64,000 nucleotides of DNA. It comes from CAZJYI01 sp964550025. GTDB taxonomy: Bacteria; Verrucomicrobiota; Kiritimatiellia; UBA8416; CAYOBW01. The position numbers and the translations under genes were made by a program. The stretch's first letter is position 1, and every line of letters begins with the position of its first letter. Below, in pieces: positions 8,722-19,400 of this stretch. The notes below the pieces were generated by a model. The model saw only the letters and a program-made list of their open reading frames with translations, was not told the origin of the DNA and did not search any database. Location of the stretch: assembly GCA_964550025.1 (NCBI GenBank), contig CAZJYI010000022.1, positions 34,543-98,542 of the forward strand. The letters are read 5' to 3'.

Positions 8722-11385
8722 CTAGTTCGCCTCTCTCTTCCGCCATCTCACCTGCGCGTTGGCAGCGGGGTCCTTCTCTGCGTCCTTTTTCGGCAGACAC
8801 AAGGCCAGCTGCCTCTTCACTGCCACACACTCCGGACTCCCGGCAAGGTTGGTGAAGTTCCTGGGATCACGCTCCTGATCGTAGAGTTCTTCCGATCCGT
8901 CCGCGTATCGAATGTACCGCCATCGGACGGTGCGTATGGCGTGGTTCCTGTAGCCGTGTGTCATGACCACCGCTCGCCCGGTCTTCGTCTTTGGTTCTTT
9001 CAGTAGGGGCACCAGGCTTCTACCGTCGAGTTCCTTCAGCGGCTTGAAACCGCACAGCTCCGTGAGCGTGGGGTAGATGTCGAGCAGACTGACGGGCTGC
9101 CCACACGCCGCGCCGGCGGTGGACACACCGGGTGCGGAGATGACGAACGGCACGCGGGTGGTCTGCTCCCACAGCGCGAACTTCTCCCAGTGCTCCTTCT
9201 GGCCCAGGTGGTAGCCATGGTCGGACCACAGCACCACGATGGTGTCGTCTGAAAGCGGTCCGTTTTCGAGCGCATCCAGCAGGCGACCGATCATGTCATC
9301 GGCAAAACTGACGGAAGCGTTGTAACCCCGAATGGCCGCATCCCACTTGCCGTTCTCAACCAGCCACCTGTGCCAGCGCGTCTTCAGCCTGGCCTTCCCG
9401 GCATCGGGGATATCATCGAGATCGTTCTCTTGAATCCCTGGACGTTCGACCCTGTCAACCGGGTGCCTGTCAAAGTAGCCCTTCGGCGTCCACCACGGAA
9501 TGTGCGGACGGTAGATGCCAACCGCCAGGAAGAGCGGTTTGTCGTGTTTCTTCCCGAGTTGTTCCGTTGCCCACGCCACGACCTTGGCGTCGGCCATCTC
9601 GTCCGCGTCGATATCCAGTTCCGCCCAGTCAAAACGCCCGCCATAGAAGTCCTTGTACGTATTCATCGGCACGCTCTCCGGCTTCACTTCTTCCGGCATC
9701 TGACGCTGCCTGGACGGGAAGTACTCGTCCCACGGGCGCGGATCCAGGAAGCCCGTGTAGGCCCCGCGGCTCAACGACGACGCATGGTAGAGCTTTCCCC
9801 CGCCCATCGTCGTGTAGCCGTTGGCCCGGAAGTGATGCGGCAGCGTGGCCCAGTCCTTCAGCATCCGGTTCTCGCGCCAGTCCTGCGGGTTGATGTACAC
9901 CCCGGATGTGGCCGGGGCCACCCCGGTCATTACCGCGGCGCGCGATGGGTTGCAGGACGGCGCGGCGCAGTGAGCGTTGGTGAAGCGCACGCCCTTCTCG
10001 GCTAGCCGGCTGATGTTCGGCGTGGCGACGGTAGTCTCCCCACCAAATCCCTCGGGACAGGTGTTCAGATCGTCGACCGCAATCATCAGGACATTGGGCC
10101 TCTCTCGCTCTGCCTTCCATTTGCGCAGCTCGTGCGGCCACTTCCCGGGACGGGCGTCCTTCTCGGTCAGGATGGCCTTGTCTGCGTTGTGCGTGAAGCC
10201 TTCTAGCTTCACGTTCTCGATCCTGATGGTGTAGTGCCCTCCGGTTGTGTCTTTCACACCACCGATGGAGGGTCCGCGGAAGAACTTGTCTATCCAGACC
10301 AGGTCCAGATCGTCATAGTATTCCTCGGGAACGCTCAGGATGGCGTGCGTCTTGATCTGGGCGGTCTTGCCGAAAACGGCGGTGATGTTCTTCACGTAGC
10401 TGCCTTCGGCGAAGATGCCGTCGGTGGCATCAGGATTGCGCGCCAGTTCGGATTGCTTTACACCACCTTTGCCAATGGTCACCGCATAGGTGCTGCCGAT
10501 TGATTTCACATTTTCAACCTGCACCAAACCGTTCATGGCGCTGTGCGGACCAAACATGACGGCGCAGCGGCCATTTGCGTTGGTGACGTTGTTCGCGGTG
10601 ATGTCGTAGCATGGCCCGCAACCGGTTTCCAGGCGAAGCGTCACGCCGCCGTCGGCATAGATGTTCTCGAAATGGCACGATTGCGCACCGTGCAGCTGGG
10701 TGAGGCCGTAACCGGGGCTCGCGTTGAAGATGCGGCAGTTGCGGATGGTGCCATCGGTTGAGCGTGACACCGGCCACTTGCTGCTGTCGTGTTTCGTTTG
10801 CTGCTCGGTCAGCGTGATGCCGCAGTAGACCGTGTAGTTGTCGCGTACATCCAGGTTTTCGATCAGGAAGTTCTTCACCATTTTGGTCAGGACGGCGCGG
10901 ATGCCTTCGCCCTCCACACGCTCGCGGTCGGAGTAGTCGATGATGAACGGTCCACCGACTCCACGAATGCTGACATTTTCGATGTAGGCCATCTCATCCT
11001 CTTCCGTCCACGTCTTCTTTTTCTCTGGGCGCTCCGCGTCCATCAGGAAGACGACCGCCTTCGTTCCCTCAGGCCAGTAGGGCTTGATGACCGTGCCCGC
11101 TTCGATCAGCAGGTGAATGTTCGACCTCAGGCGAATGCGCGCCAGTTGATACGTTCCCTTCGGCACCATGAGCCGCCCGCCGCCCGCCTCAGCCAGCTCG
11201 TCGATGGCCTCCTGGAACACCTCGCTCTGGTTGGTCGCGGCGTTGTCGTCCACCAGCCCGTAGTCGGTCTTGAGATTCTTCGCAGGACCGTTTGGGTCCA
11301 TGGTCTCCGTGTACCTGGCCTGCGCGGCCGAGGCCCACACAGTCAAGGTCATCACGACGGGTACAGCCTTCAACATCCTGTACAT
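8722..11385 (-). CDS. Beta-helix (polygalacturonase-like)/sulfatase fusion, secreted
   Basis: 887 residues in one uninterrupted frame. A signal peptide precedes a right-handed beta-helix module (about 20-425) of pectate-lyase/GH28 type: GGGRLMVPKGTYQLARI, SNIHLLIEAGTVIKPY, then IENVSIRGVGG rungs. It is a close relative of the separate protein at 15037-16422. Directly after TEKDARPGKWPHELRKWK a complete sulfatase begins at RPNVLMIAVDDLNTCPEG, with active site PSCNPSRAAVMTG (Cys near 476) and C-terminal motifs WSDHGYHLGQKEHWEKF and GYRNHAIRTVRWRYI. The sulfatase half has no signal peptide of its own, so it depends on the beta-helix half for export. Either a genuine bifunctional enzyme or, less likely, an assembly join. 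The sulfatase resembles iduronate-2-sulfatase-like members. Confidence 0.87.
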   Translation of the reverse strand: MYRMLKAVPVVMTLTVWASAAQARYTETMDPNGPAKNLKTDYGLVDDNAATNQSEVFQEAIDELAEAGGGRLMVPKGTYQLARIRLRSNIHLLIEAGTVIKPYWPEGTKAVVFLMDAERPEKKKTWTEEDEMAYIENVSIRGVGGPFIIDYSDRERVEGEGIRAVLTKMVKNFLIENLDVRDNYTVYCGITLTEQQTKHDSSKWPVSRSTDGTIRNCRIFNASPGYGLTQLHGAQSCHFENIYADGGVTLRLETGCGPCYDITANNVTNANGRCAVMFGPHSAMNGLVQVENVKSIGSTYAVTIGKGGVKQSELARNPDATDGIFAEGSYVKNITAVFGKTAQIKTHAILSVPEEYYDDLDLVWIDKFFRGPSIGGVKDTTGGHYTIRIENVKLEGFTHNADKAILTEKDARPGKWPHELRKWKAERERPNVLMIAVDDLNTCPEGFGGETTVATPNISRLAEKGVRFTNAHCAAPSCNPSRAAVMTGVAPATSGVYINPQDWRENRMLKDWATLPHHFRANGYTTMGGGKLYHASSLSRGAYTGFLDPRPWDEYFPSRQRQMPEEVKPESVPMNTYKDFYGGRFDWAELDIDADEMADAKVVAWATEQLGKKHDKPLFLAVGIYRPHIPWWTPKGYFDRHPVDRVERPGIQENDLDDIPDAGKARLKTRWHRWLVENGKWDAAIRGYNASVSFADDMIGRLLDALENGPLSDDTIVVLWSDHGYHLGQKEHWEKFALWEQTTRVPFVISAPGVSTAGAACGQPVSLLDIYPTLTELCGFKPLKELDGRSLVPLLKEPKTKTGRAVVMTHGYRNHAIRTVRWRYIRYADGSEELYDQERDPRNFTNLAGSPECVAVKRQLALCLPKKDAEKDPAANAQVRWRKREAN

Positions 11386-11420
11386 GGCTCAAGTCCTCCT
11401 CCAGTCAATGGTCCGTATGC

Positions 11421-12422
11421 CTAATCCCCGACAACCGGTGCCAGGTAGATGTTCTTGTATGACACGGCGGTATGGTCGCCCTGAAGGTAGATGGGGCCGG
11501 GCTCAGCCGGGTTCGTGTGAATGGCCCCGGCCGTGGGGCCGGGCACGGGCTGATTGTCAATGACCTTTTCGCCGTTGAGAACCACGGTCACGTGACGGTC
11601 CACCAGGGTGATGTCATAGGTCTGCCATTCGCCGCCGCGTTTGCCGGCATTGACCGAGGGTGCGATGACTCCGAAAATGGAACCCACGCCCTGCACCCCC
11701 TGCATCCGGCTGTCTCGATCAACCACCTGGGCTTCGTACATTCCTCGCAGATAGACGCCACTGTTGCGGCCCTGTTCGACCAGGAATTCAATGTGCAACC
11801 GGAAGTCCTCGAAAACCGCATCGGTCCTGAGATTGGCGTATGCTCCCGTGGGGCTGAAGTCGGTCTTCGGCGTCTTGTTCTTCATCACGCCGTTCTCCAC
11901 ACACCAGCCGAACTGCTTGTCGGGCTCATGCGCCCGCCAGCCGGACAGGTCCTTTCCGTTGAAGAGGACGACGGGATGTCCGAACCGCACCTTGGAGAGA
12001 TCCGGAGGACCGGCCGGCATCGGGGGGATTCTCTTCCCGGTGAACGTCACACGCTCGACGCGCCCATCCGGAAGCGGACGCATCATCACGCCGTCGAGCT
12101 TGCCCGCCTTCAATCCCACATCTACGCTCCGGGCCAGAACCGCTCCTCCCTTCTTCCTCTTCCTGATCGAGAACTTGAGCCGGCCGCCGATCACTCCCGC
12201 ATCACAGTGAGGACCAGCCGAACCGACATACAAGCGCATATGGACCAACGGCCGGCCGTTGGTCTCCGCCACGCGCATCCACGCCGGCAGACCGGAATCG
12301 AGGTCGAGCGACCAATCCCCCAGGAGCTCTTCAGGCACCGACTCGGCGGGCAGTGCCGCCGCCATCGCCAGGAACAGCAGGCAGCAGGGCCCCAGGATTC
12401 CACACAAGATAGCCCTTCTCAC
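11421..12422 (-). CDS. DUF1080 / 3-keto-disaccharide hydrolase family protein, secreted
   Basis: 333 residues with a signal peptide. Residues about 145-330 form the concanavalin-like DUF1080 domain (VVLFNGKDLSGWRAHE; FRLHIEFLVEQGRNSGVYLRG; YEAQVVDRDSRMQGVQGVG; ending YKNIYLAPVVGD). The N-terminal ~120 residues form a second small beta domain (ELLGDWSLDLDSGLPAWMRV). Family members bind or cleave glycans, often 3-keto sugars. It starts at GTG, overlapping the TGA stop of the upstream GH117-like gene as GTGA, with an AGGAGGT ribosome-binding site 8 nt before. Translational coupling with that gene is likely. Confidence 0.85.
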   Translation of the reverse strand: MRRAILCGILGPCCLLFLAMAAALPAESVPEELLGDWSLDLDSGLPAWMRVAETNGRPLVHMRLYVGSAGPHCDAGVIGGRLKFSIRKRKKGGAVLARSVDVGLKAGKLDGVMMRPLPDGRVERVTFTGKRIPPMPAGPPDLSKVRFGHPVVLFNGKDLSGWRAHEPDKQFGWCVENGVMKNKTPKTDFSPTGAYANLRTDAVFEDFRLHIEFLVEQGRNSGVYLRGMYEAQVVDRDSRMQGVQGVGSIFGVIAPSVNAGKRGGEWQTYDITLVDRHVTVVLNGEKVIDNQPVPGPTAGAIHTNPAEPGPIYLQGDHTAVSYKNIYLAPVVGD

Positions 12423-13693
12423 TGTTCCGCACCTCCTCTGAACGCGCTGTTCTGTGCTTCAATCCGTTCGCGCTGCTTCTTGCTCAGACCGAGCCGGTAG
12501 TAGACATCCGGCCCGAAGTAGTGGCTGTGTCTCTTCATCCCAGGGTCGTGCACGTCCAGGCTGAGATCGCAGTCAAAGCGCATCAGGACCGTCACGCGCC
12601 CCTTGGCGTCTTCTGCGCGCGCCTTGATATTGTGGCAGAGCCCCCAGGTGATGCCGCGGCCGTACTTCGTATCGGTAAAGGCGTCCGGCACGAACGGCCC
12701 TCCGGCGGGCGGCAGCATCGAGGTGATGGAAGCGACCTCGAAACTCACGCCATCGGGCGCGTACTGAACCGTGAAGTGCTCGTTGCCGTCGCGAATGACG
12801 ATGGCCGCGATGCCTTCCTTGAATGGGAACAACGTGGTTTCGTGCCCCGAGTTGATCACCGGGTTCAACGGGTGTTTCTCGAACGGCCCCAGCGGGTTGT
12901 CGGCAATGGCCACCCCCTGCATGCGCGTGCGCCGCTCTTTCACGTCGAAATCGGACTTGTAGTAGAGGTAGATCTTCCCCTTGTACACCAGTGGATAGGG
13001 ATCGTGGATCGTCCTGCTGTCCCAGGTTCCCTCCGGACCGTTGGGAATGACAACCTGGTTCAGCGGCTTCCAGGGCCCATCTGGAGAATCTGCCACGGAG
13101 ACCGCAACGGGGCAGTAGTCTCCACCCTCCTGTGGCCAGATACTGAAGGCCTGGTAGTACATGTAGTACTTACCTTCCCACTCGAGAACGTCGGCCGTAG
13201 ATACCGACCGCCAGCCAGGATTGGGTTTCTCCGCGCGCGGAATGGCCACACCCTGCTCCTCCCAGGTGAAGCCGTCCTCCGAGGTGGCGTACCAGATCTC
13301 CGAAAGATCCCAGTCCCGCGCGGGGACGACCTCGGTTGCTCCCTTTACGAAGCCGAGAACATGCCCGGTGTCGCGATGCGTATACCAGACGTAGTACTTC
13401 CCGTTGCGGAACAGCACCTTCGAGGGGTCGCGCCGGGTGATGGTGCCGTCATATTCGTTGTAGTCGAAACCCTTCAGCTCCGTGTACTTGAATAGCGAGT
13501 ACAGTTCGTTGTCCTGCGGTTGCGCTGCCGCGAAGTTGTCGTAGTTGCGCGCAACCGCTGCACTCATCTCCCGGTCGGGCTTCTCCACCGGGAGGATGAA
13601 AGGAAACCCCTCCTTCTCCTTTGTCGTGCTGCAGGAACTCAACAGTAGAACGGGCACCATCGTACCTATCACTAGTCCTGTTGTCCTCTTCAT
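12419..13693 (-). CDS. GH117-like glycoside hydrolase lipoprotein, copy 1
   Basis: 424 residues from the ATG at 13693, chosen because AAGGAG lies 8 nt before it; a longer frame upstream lacks such a site. A lipoprotein signal ends at the lipobox LLLSSC. The catalytic domain shows FKYTELKGFDYNEYDGTITR, RDPSKVLFRNGKYYVWYTHR and ATSEDGFTWEEQGVAIPR, typical of the GH117 five-bladed propeller with its catalytic Asp in TRRDPSK. Known GH117 enzymes are exo-alpha-1,3-(3,6-anhydro-L-galactosidases) acting on neoagaro-oligosaccharides; relatives with other specificity exist. It is tandem with a diverged copy 16 nt upstream. The assignment to fold and family is firm; the exact substrate is inferred. Confidence 0.82.
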   Translation of the reverse strand: MKRTTGLVIGTMVPVLLLSSCSTTKEKEGFPFILPVEKPDREMSAAVARNYDNFAAAQPQDNELYSLFKYTELKGFDYNEYDGTITRRDPSKVLFRNGKYYVWYTHRDTGHVLGFVKGATEVVPARDWDLSEIWYATSEDGFTWEEQGVAIPRAEKPNPGWRSVSTADVLEWEGKYYMYYQAFSIWPQEGGDYCPVAVSVADSPDGPWKPLNQVVIPNGPEGTWDSRTIHDPYPLVYKGKIYLYYKSDFDVKERRTRMQGVAIADNPLGPFEKHPLNPVINSGHETTLFPFKEGIAAIVIRDGNEHFTVQYAPDGVSFEVASITSMLPPAGGPFVPDAFTDTKYGRGITWGLCHNIKARAEDAKGRVTVLMRFDCDLSLDVHDPGMKRHSHYFGPDVYYRLGLSKKQRERIEAQNSAFRGGAEQ

Positions 13694-13709
13694 CACGCGC
13701 ACTCCTTGT

Positions 13710-15032
13710 CTACTCACTCTGCCTCTCCAATTCCAGCCGCTCTCGCTCCATGCGCTCCTGGCGCTGCTTCCAGTTCAGCGAGTACCTGAGAAAGACGTCC
13801 GGTTTATGCAGGTGGCGGGTCTTTTTCAGCATCGGATCGTGAAAGTCCTTGCTCAGGTCGCAGTCGAATCGGAGGAGTATCGACATCTGGGTGCCCTTCA
13901 CGTTCTGCGCGTGGTTGACGTGACAAAGCCCCCAGGTAATGCCTCGCCCGTCTTTCGTGTCGGTGAATGCATCCGGGATATAGGGGCCGGGGGCGATCGG
14001 CATCAGCTCGGTGATCGTCTCGATCTCGAAATTCACGCCGTCCGGCGCGTATTGAATCGTGAAATGCTCGTACCCGTCGCGGATCACCAGGGCGGCGATC
14101 CCTTCTTCGAAGGGGAAAAGCGAGATCTCGTGCCCGGAATTCAGCACCGGGTTGAGCGGATGCCGCTCGAAGGGCCCCAGGGGGTTGTCGGCGGTCGCGA
14201 GTCCCACCATCTTGAGATAGGCGGGTAAGCGGTCGTCGAAATCAGACTTGTAGTAGAGGAAGATCTTTCCGTCGTGAACCAGCGGGGTGGGGTCCTGAAT
14301 CGTGAAGTGGTCCCATTCGCCCTTGCGGCCGTTGTGAACCACTTCCTTGTAGGTGGGCGTCCAGGGACCGTCGGGAGAATCCGCGTAAGCGGCGGAGATC
14401 ACGCAGTCGTTAATCTTCCCGTCTCCGGTGTCCGCGAAAGCCTGGTAGTACAGGTAGAACTTGCCCTGCCACTCGAGCATGCCGGGTGTCGCGATCGAAC
14501 GGTCGCCCACTTTCCCTTTCGGGGCCCGGGCCACGGCAAGGCCCTCTTCCTTCCAGGTAAATCCATCTTCGGACGTCGCATACCAGATGTCCGATAGATC
14601 CCAATCGCGCGAGGGCACATCCTCCACCGTCCGCTCCGTTCGTTTGGGAACGTTCTTCGTGTTTCGGTAGGTATACCAGACGTAGTACTTCCCGTTCGCT
14701 CTAATGATGTTGGACGGATCGCGGCGCGTAATCGTTCCATCGCGATCGTTGTAGTTGAACCCTTCGAGCTCGGAATAGCGAAACTGCGTATGCAGTTCAT
14801 TGTCGAACTCAGAAGTCGTCCTGTACCGGGAATAGGACCGCTCCAAGGCTGCGCTCAATGGGCGATCGGGTTTCTCGGCGGGCATGTAGTATGGGAACGC
14901 GCCCTGGTCCTTCACGCTGGTGCAACCGTTGGCTAACAGCCATGCGAAGGCCAGGGGCAGCAACCCACCGGCGTGCGTCAGCCGAACAACCGCATGGTGG
15001 TCCATGCTCCTGGTCTGGTTCAGATGTTGCAT
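13710..15032 (-). CDS. GH117-like glycoside hydrolase lipoprotein, copy 2
   Basis: 440 residues from ATG 15032, preceded by GGAGG 8 nt upstream; the 43 codons ahead of it are arginine-rich and overlap the neighbouring gene, so they were rejected. A lipoprotein signal ends at LLANGC. FRYSELEGFNYNDRDGTITR, RDPSNIIRANGKYYVWYTYR and YATSEDGFTWKEEGLAVAR align block by block with copy 1, as do the C-terminal halves (DAFTDTKDGRGITWGLCH). The two copies are clearly diverged paralogues rather than a recent duplication, suggesting different linkage or sugar preference. It lies 4 nt after the beta-helix gene. GH117 retaining/inverting details should not be extrapolated. Confidence 0.82.
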   Translation of the reverse strand: MQHLNQTRSMDHHAVVRLTHAGGLLPLAFAWLLANGCTSVKDQGAFPYYMPAEKPDRPLSAALERSYSRYRTTSEFDNELHTQFRYSELEGFNYNDRDGTITRRDPSNIIRANGKYYVWYTYRNTKNVPKRTERTVEDVPSRDWDLSDIWYATSEDGFTWKEEGLAVARAPKGKVGDRSIATPGMLEWQGKFYLYYQAFADTGDGKINDCVISAAYADSPDGPWTPTYKEVVHNGRKGEWDHFTIQDPTPLVHDGKIFLYYKSDFDDRLPAYLKMVGLATADNPLGPFERHPLNPVLNSGHEISLFPFEEGIAALVIRDGYEHFTIQYAPDGVNFEIETITELMPIAPGPYIPDAFTDTKDGRGITWGLCHVNHAQNVKGTQMSILLRFDCDLSKDFHDPMLKKTRHLHKPDVFLRYSLNWKQRQERMERERLELERQSE

Positions 15033-15036
15033 GATT

Positions 15037-16422
15037 TCAACCTCCATTTCCCTTCCTCTTCGCCTCCCTCTCTTCCCGGGCTTTCTGCTTCGCTTTCCGA
15101 TGTTCGGCGGCCAGTCTCTTCTTTTCGGCCTCGTCCTTCTTCCATTGATTGCTCCACCCAATTCCCTGGAGATGCTCCCGGTAGACCGTCTTCACCACTT
15201 GTGGGTCCATAGCGTCGGCTTCGGTAATGATGGGCTTGTCGACATACTCAAAACCGATCCCTTCCACGTTCTCGATTTCTACGTCGTAGTCCGCGGTGTA
15301 TAAAACCGGGGCGATCGAGGCGCCTCTCAGTTTCCGCGGATCGCCCTCCTTCAGCAGGCGCACATGCTTGAGCAGCTCGGGGTGGCAGTACTTCATGCTC
15401 GTCCAGCCTCGCTGCGAATGGGTGCCAAAGGTCGCCTTCACGTTCTTGACGGACGTTCCCGGAGCGAAACTCCCCGGCGTCGGGCCCTCGCGGGTCTTGG
15501 TTCTCGAGATGAATCCTTTCCCGATCTTCACCGCGAAGTCGCAGCTGATGGCTTCCACGCCATCCACCTTGACCACGCCGCTATGCGTGGAGTGCGGCGA
15601 CAACAGCACGCATGTGCCCGCGTTTTTCGATTTCAGGTTCCGGCCTTCCACGTCAAAGGCCCCGCCGACCTGGTTGGGATTCTTGGGGCGCACGCCGGTC
15701 TCTATCCGCATCGCCACGCCGCCCTCGGTGTAGAGACTCTCAAGAAGGACCCGTTTGCCCGCGTGGAGCTGCGCCAGCCCGTAACCCCCGTCTGCGTCAA
15801 GTACGCTGCAGTCGCGAATGGTCCCGTCGGTGGGCCCGCAGAAGCCCGACTTATCCGGCGACGTGTCGGGCGGGGCCAGAATGATTGCGCAGAACTTGGT
15901 CCTGCACTCGTTGACGTTCATGTTGGAGATGAGGAAGTTCCTCACCATCTTGCAGGCGATGACCCGCAGGCCGTTCTCGTGGGGGCGGAACTGAACGGTC
16001 CATCTCTTGCCGTCGCAGCCCCGGATGCTGACGTTTTCAACTTCCTCATTCTCCATCCCGAGGCGAAACATGATCACCGGCCGGACATCCCCCTCCGCGA
16101 TGTAGGGCTTCAGTACGGCTCCTTCCTGGATGAGCAGGTGAACGTTGGACTTGAATACAACGTCGGCAAAGCTGTAGTTGCCGCGGGGCAACAAGAGCCT
16201 TCCCCCGCCTGCAGCCGACAGCTCGTCGATCGCCTGCTGCAGCTTGTCGCTCTGGTTGATCGTATCGTCGCTAATCAACCCGTAACCTTCCCGCAGGTCC
16301 CGGCTTGGGGCACCGGGCGTGAGGGTTTCCCGGAAGGCCGCATCGGCCTGGGCGATAGTTAACAGCGCGAACGTCAACAGGGCGCACAGCCCTTGCTTTC
16401 TGAGAGAATCATGTTCGCTCAT
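15037..16422 (-). CDS. Secreted right-handed beta-helix (polygalacturonase-like) protein
   Basis: 461 residues with signal peptide (to about AQADA). It begins GAPSRDLREGYGLISDDTIN, then QAIDELSAAGGGRLLLPRGN and rungs such as NVSIRGCDGKRW and MVRNFLISNMNVNECRTKF. It is the stand-alone homologue of the first half of the fusion at 8722-11385. Where the fusion continues into a sulfatase, this protein ends in a lysine/arginine-rich tail (EEREAKRKGNGG). The classical GH28 catalytic triad of aspartates was not found, so it may be a lyase, a binding protein or an uncharacterised hydrolase. AGGAG lies 6-7 nt before the start; the gene begins 3 nt after the stop of paralogue 2. Confidence 0.8.
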   Translation of the reverse strand: MSEHDSLRKQGLCALLTFALLTIAQADAAFRETLTPGAPSRDLREGYGLISDDTINQSDKLQQAIDELSAAGGGRLLLPRGNYSFADVVFKSNVHLLIQEGAVLKPYIAEGDVRPVIMFRLGMENEEVENVSIRGCDGKRWTVQFRPHENGLRVIACKMVRNFLISNMNVNECRTKFCAIILAPPDTSPDKSGFCGPTDGTIRDCSVLDADGGYGLAQLHAGKRVLLESLYTEGGVAMRIETGVRPKNPNQVGGAFDVEGRNLKSKNAGTCVLLSPHSTHSGVVKVDGVEAISCDFAVKIGKGFISRTKTREGPTPGSFAPGTSVKNVKATFGTHSQRGWTSMKYCHPELLKHVRLLKEGDPRKLRGASIAPVLYTADYDVEIENVEGIGFEYVDKPIITEADAMDPQVVKTVYREHLQGIGWSNQWKKDEAEKKRLAAEHRKAKQKAREEREAKRKGNGG

Positions 16423-16425
16423 GGT

Positions 16426-19400
16426 TCACTCCTCTTTGCCAAAGCACACCACATTGCCGTCCGATAGCGGAATGAAGAGCGCGCCATGGGCGGCCGCCAT
16501 GCCGTCGAAGACGGGTATGTGGTCGAGTTTGTACTCGGCCTTTTTCTCGCCCGTCTGCTTGTCTACGGCAACGAGGACGCCTCCTTGGGCTCCATCCCAT
16601 GCTTCATCCTGCTTCTTGAGCGACCGCATGATCCCGCTGTCGCTATCCTCGAAGTTGGCCTGAAAGGCCGCGCCCTCATCTGTAATGTCAGGCGGCCCGG
16701 CCACGAACAGTGTGTCATCTGCAAGCACCATGGCGTTCGCGAGCACTCCCGGATTCTCCACCTGCCAGTGGTACTTCAGTTTCGGAGGGCGGTAGCTGGG
16801 TTCCTTCTTGCCCTTCTTGGGCCGCTTCCCCTTCTTGTGGCTGCTCTCGGCGGCGGGTTCCGGTTTCGAAACCGCTGCCCGTTTCTGGGCAGCCACCGCG
16901 GCCTTTTCCTGCTCCGTCCGATCCCTCGGCGCCGAGTAGATCAGGTGATGGGTTCGCGGCCTCATCGTGTTGGCGTAGTTGGCGGCGCGGAAACCGTACG
17001 CGTTGTCTTCGTCGAGCGCGATCAGGCGACCGATGGGCGTGATGCCTGTTACGCGAGCGTATTCGTTGTGACCCTCGCCCCCCGTACGTCCGTAGATCAT
17101 GAAGGAGCGGTGGAACCAACTATCGTCAAGAAACCCGGTGGGACAGAACAGGTGACGGCCCTCGCCGTACTGCTCCATTTCCTTGAACTTCGGCGCGTTA
17201 ACATCGATGCGTTTGCCGTCGTACTCGAACTTCTGCGCCCCCATGTAGATGAACTTGTCGTCGCATGAGAGGATGTCGGGGTTGGCGACGGGCATCGCCT
17301 TGCCGGGCATCTTGTGTTGGATGTGTTTGCCGGTCTCAGGATCGATCTCGTTGAGGACGGTCTCCGACTTCTTTTCGCCGGTAACCGGATCGAGAAGCAG
17401 CATGCGCATACCGCCGTCGAGAAGCATGTTGCGTCCGGCCAGGGCATAGAGCCTGTTCCTCGCGACGAGCACGCTTCCGTGAACAGGCCAGCGCGACTCG
17501 ATCTGCTGCCGGCTCATCATCTTCCCACGGCCCGGTGCTGCATGGTAGCGCCAGGCGAGCTCGCCGTCGGAAGCGCGCAGGGCATAGACGAATCCGTCGG
17601 CGCAACCGAACAACGCTAGCCCCTTGTACAAGGTGGGCGGCGAGTCGATACGCCCTCCGGCAGTGAAGGTCCAGGCAACCGAGCCTTTCTTCGCATCAAG
17701 CGCGTAGAGCGTGTGGCGGTCGACAGCCGCCACGTAGGCCATGCCGCCGCCAACCACCATGGCGCTGAGCTTGCCCCCTATTTCGGCTTGCCACTGCTCT
17801 GTGAGTTGTGTCCCGAGCGACGTAGAAGTGTATCCGCTCCGAGAGGAATCGCCCCTATACACAGGCCAGTCCTCAACACGAGGGCCTGCTTCAGCTTCTA
17901 CTTCCCCGTACGCCGCCCCCTTGAAAAGGCGTTCCGGTTCAGGGACGGGACGGTCGACGCGGGATTCTCCCGCCGCAAGCGCCGTCATGTGAGTGATCTT
18001 GGACTGAAAATGACAGGCGCACGTATCGGCGGGTTTGTACAGCAGACCGTTGGCAGGCATGATCCCGTAGATGCAGCTTCCGCGCACGTGGTGATGGATG
18101 TCGACCTTGCGTTCGCCGCCGACGTTGTAGAACTCGGTGCCGGTACCCGAGGTAATCAACCAGTCCTTGGTCGCGCGACCGGGATAGCAGCGCTGGTGCA
18201 TGAAATACCCCTCGATATTCTCGGCGGCGAAGTCCTCGACGATGTCCCCGGTCTTGAGGTTGAAGGCCTTTATCGGTGTCCCGTGCGTCTGCTGTACGCC
18301 CGTCCCGACCGACCACACGCGGCCACCCATCACGTACAGGTCGTTAGGGCTGTTGTGACCGGTCTTGAGCAGCTTCTCTTTCCACAACTCCCTGCCGTTC
18401 TTCGCCTCAAACGCGTGAATGATCCCGCTGTGGCAGAAGATAACGGTCTCGTCAGCGTAGACCATGCGGTGGGTGTAGCCGGTAGCCGGCGTATACGTGA
18501 TCGGCGTGGGCGTCCGCCAGGTCTGGGAGCCGGTGCCGGCATCAAGCGCCACGACGTCGTCGCCGTTGTAGTAGTAGACCCGTCCGCCCGCGCACGCGAG
18601 CGTCAGCGGCGCGATGTGGGTTTGGTGTCGCCACCGGATCTCCCCGGTGTCGGCTTCGACTGCGACGACAAGCCGCTCAGGCTGTTTCCTGGACCAACCG
18701 AACTTCAGATTCGTGGTGGTCTTCGCCTGTGCCCAGCTCGTGGTCGACTCCCGGAAGCCCGTGGGCTTCTTAGCCGGATCGACGAGCAGGTAGAGGACCC
18801 CGTCTGCAAGGAGGATCTCTTCCGTGCCGATGGTACCCTCGTAGGTGTGAACCGTCTTCCCGGATGCGGCGTCAAGGGCAGTAACCGGCGCGTTGTACCC
18901 GAGTGTGGCGTAGACCCGCTCATCCATGGCAACGATGCGGCGCGGAAGGTATCCGGGGCCGCTCTTCATCGTCCACACGTGAACGTGCCAATCCGCCATC
19001 TCGCGTTTCCAAAGGACGGTGCCATTGAAGCCGTCACGCGCGATCAGCCGCCATTTCGGCGGCAGGAATATGTGGCTGCGCCGCCCTTCGTCCATGATGT
19101 AGAAGATGCGCCCCCCACTCGACACCATGGCATGCATGCTCGACATGAACTCATGGTTCCGCAGCCACTTCGGATCCCCATCCCATTGCATCCGCCGCGG
19201 GGGGGCGACCCGTTCATCTCTGCTCACCATGACACCCGAGGCGTCGTAGGTGTAGTGCGTCCAGTCGTCGATAGAGGGAGGAAACGGCTTTCTCGTCTTC
19301 TTGCCCCCGATGACGGATACACCACCGGGCGCCAGGACGCGGTCGACCTCACCCATGTCAAAACGCCGCGCGATCACCAGGTTCACCATGCCGTCAATGT

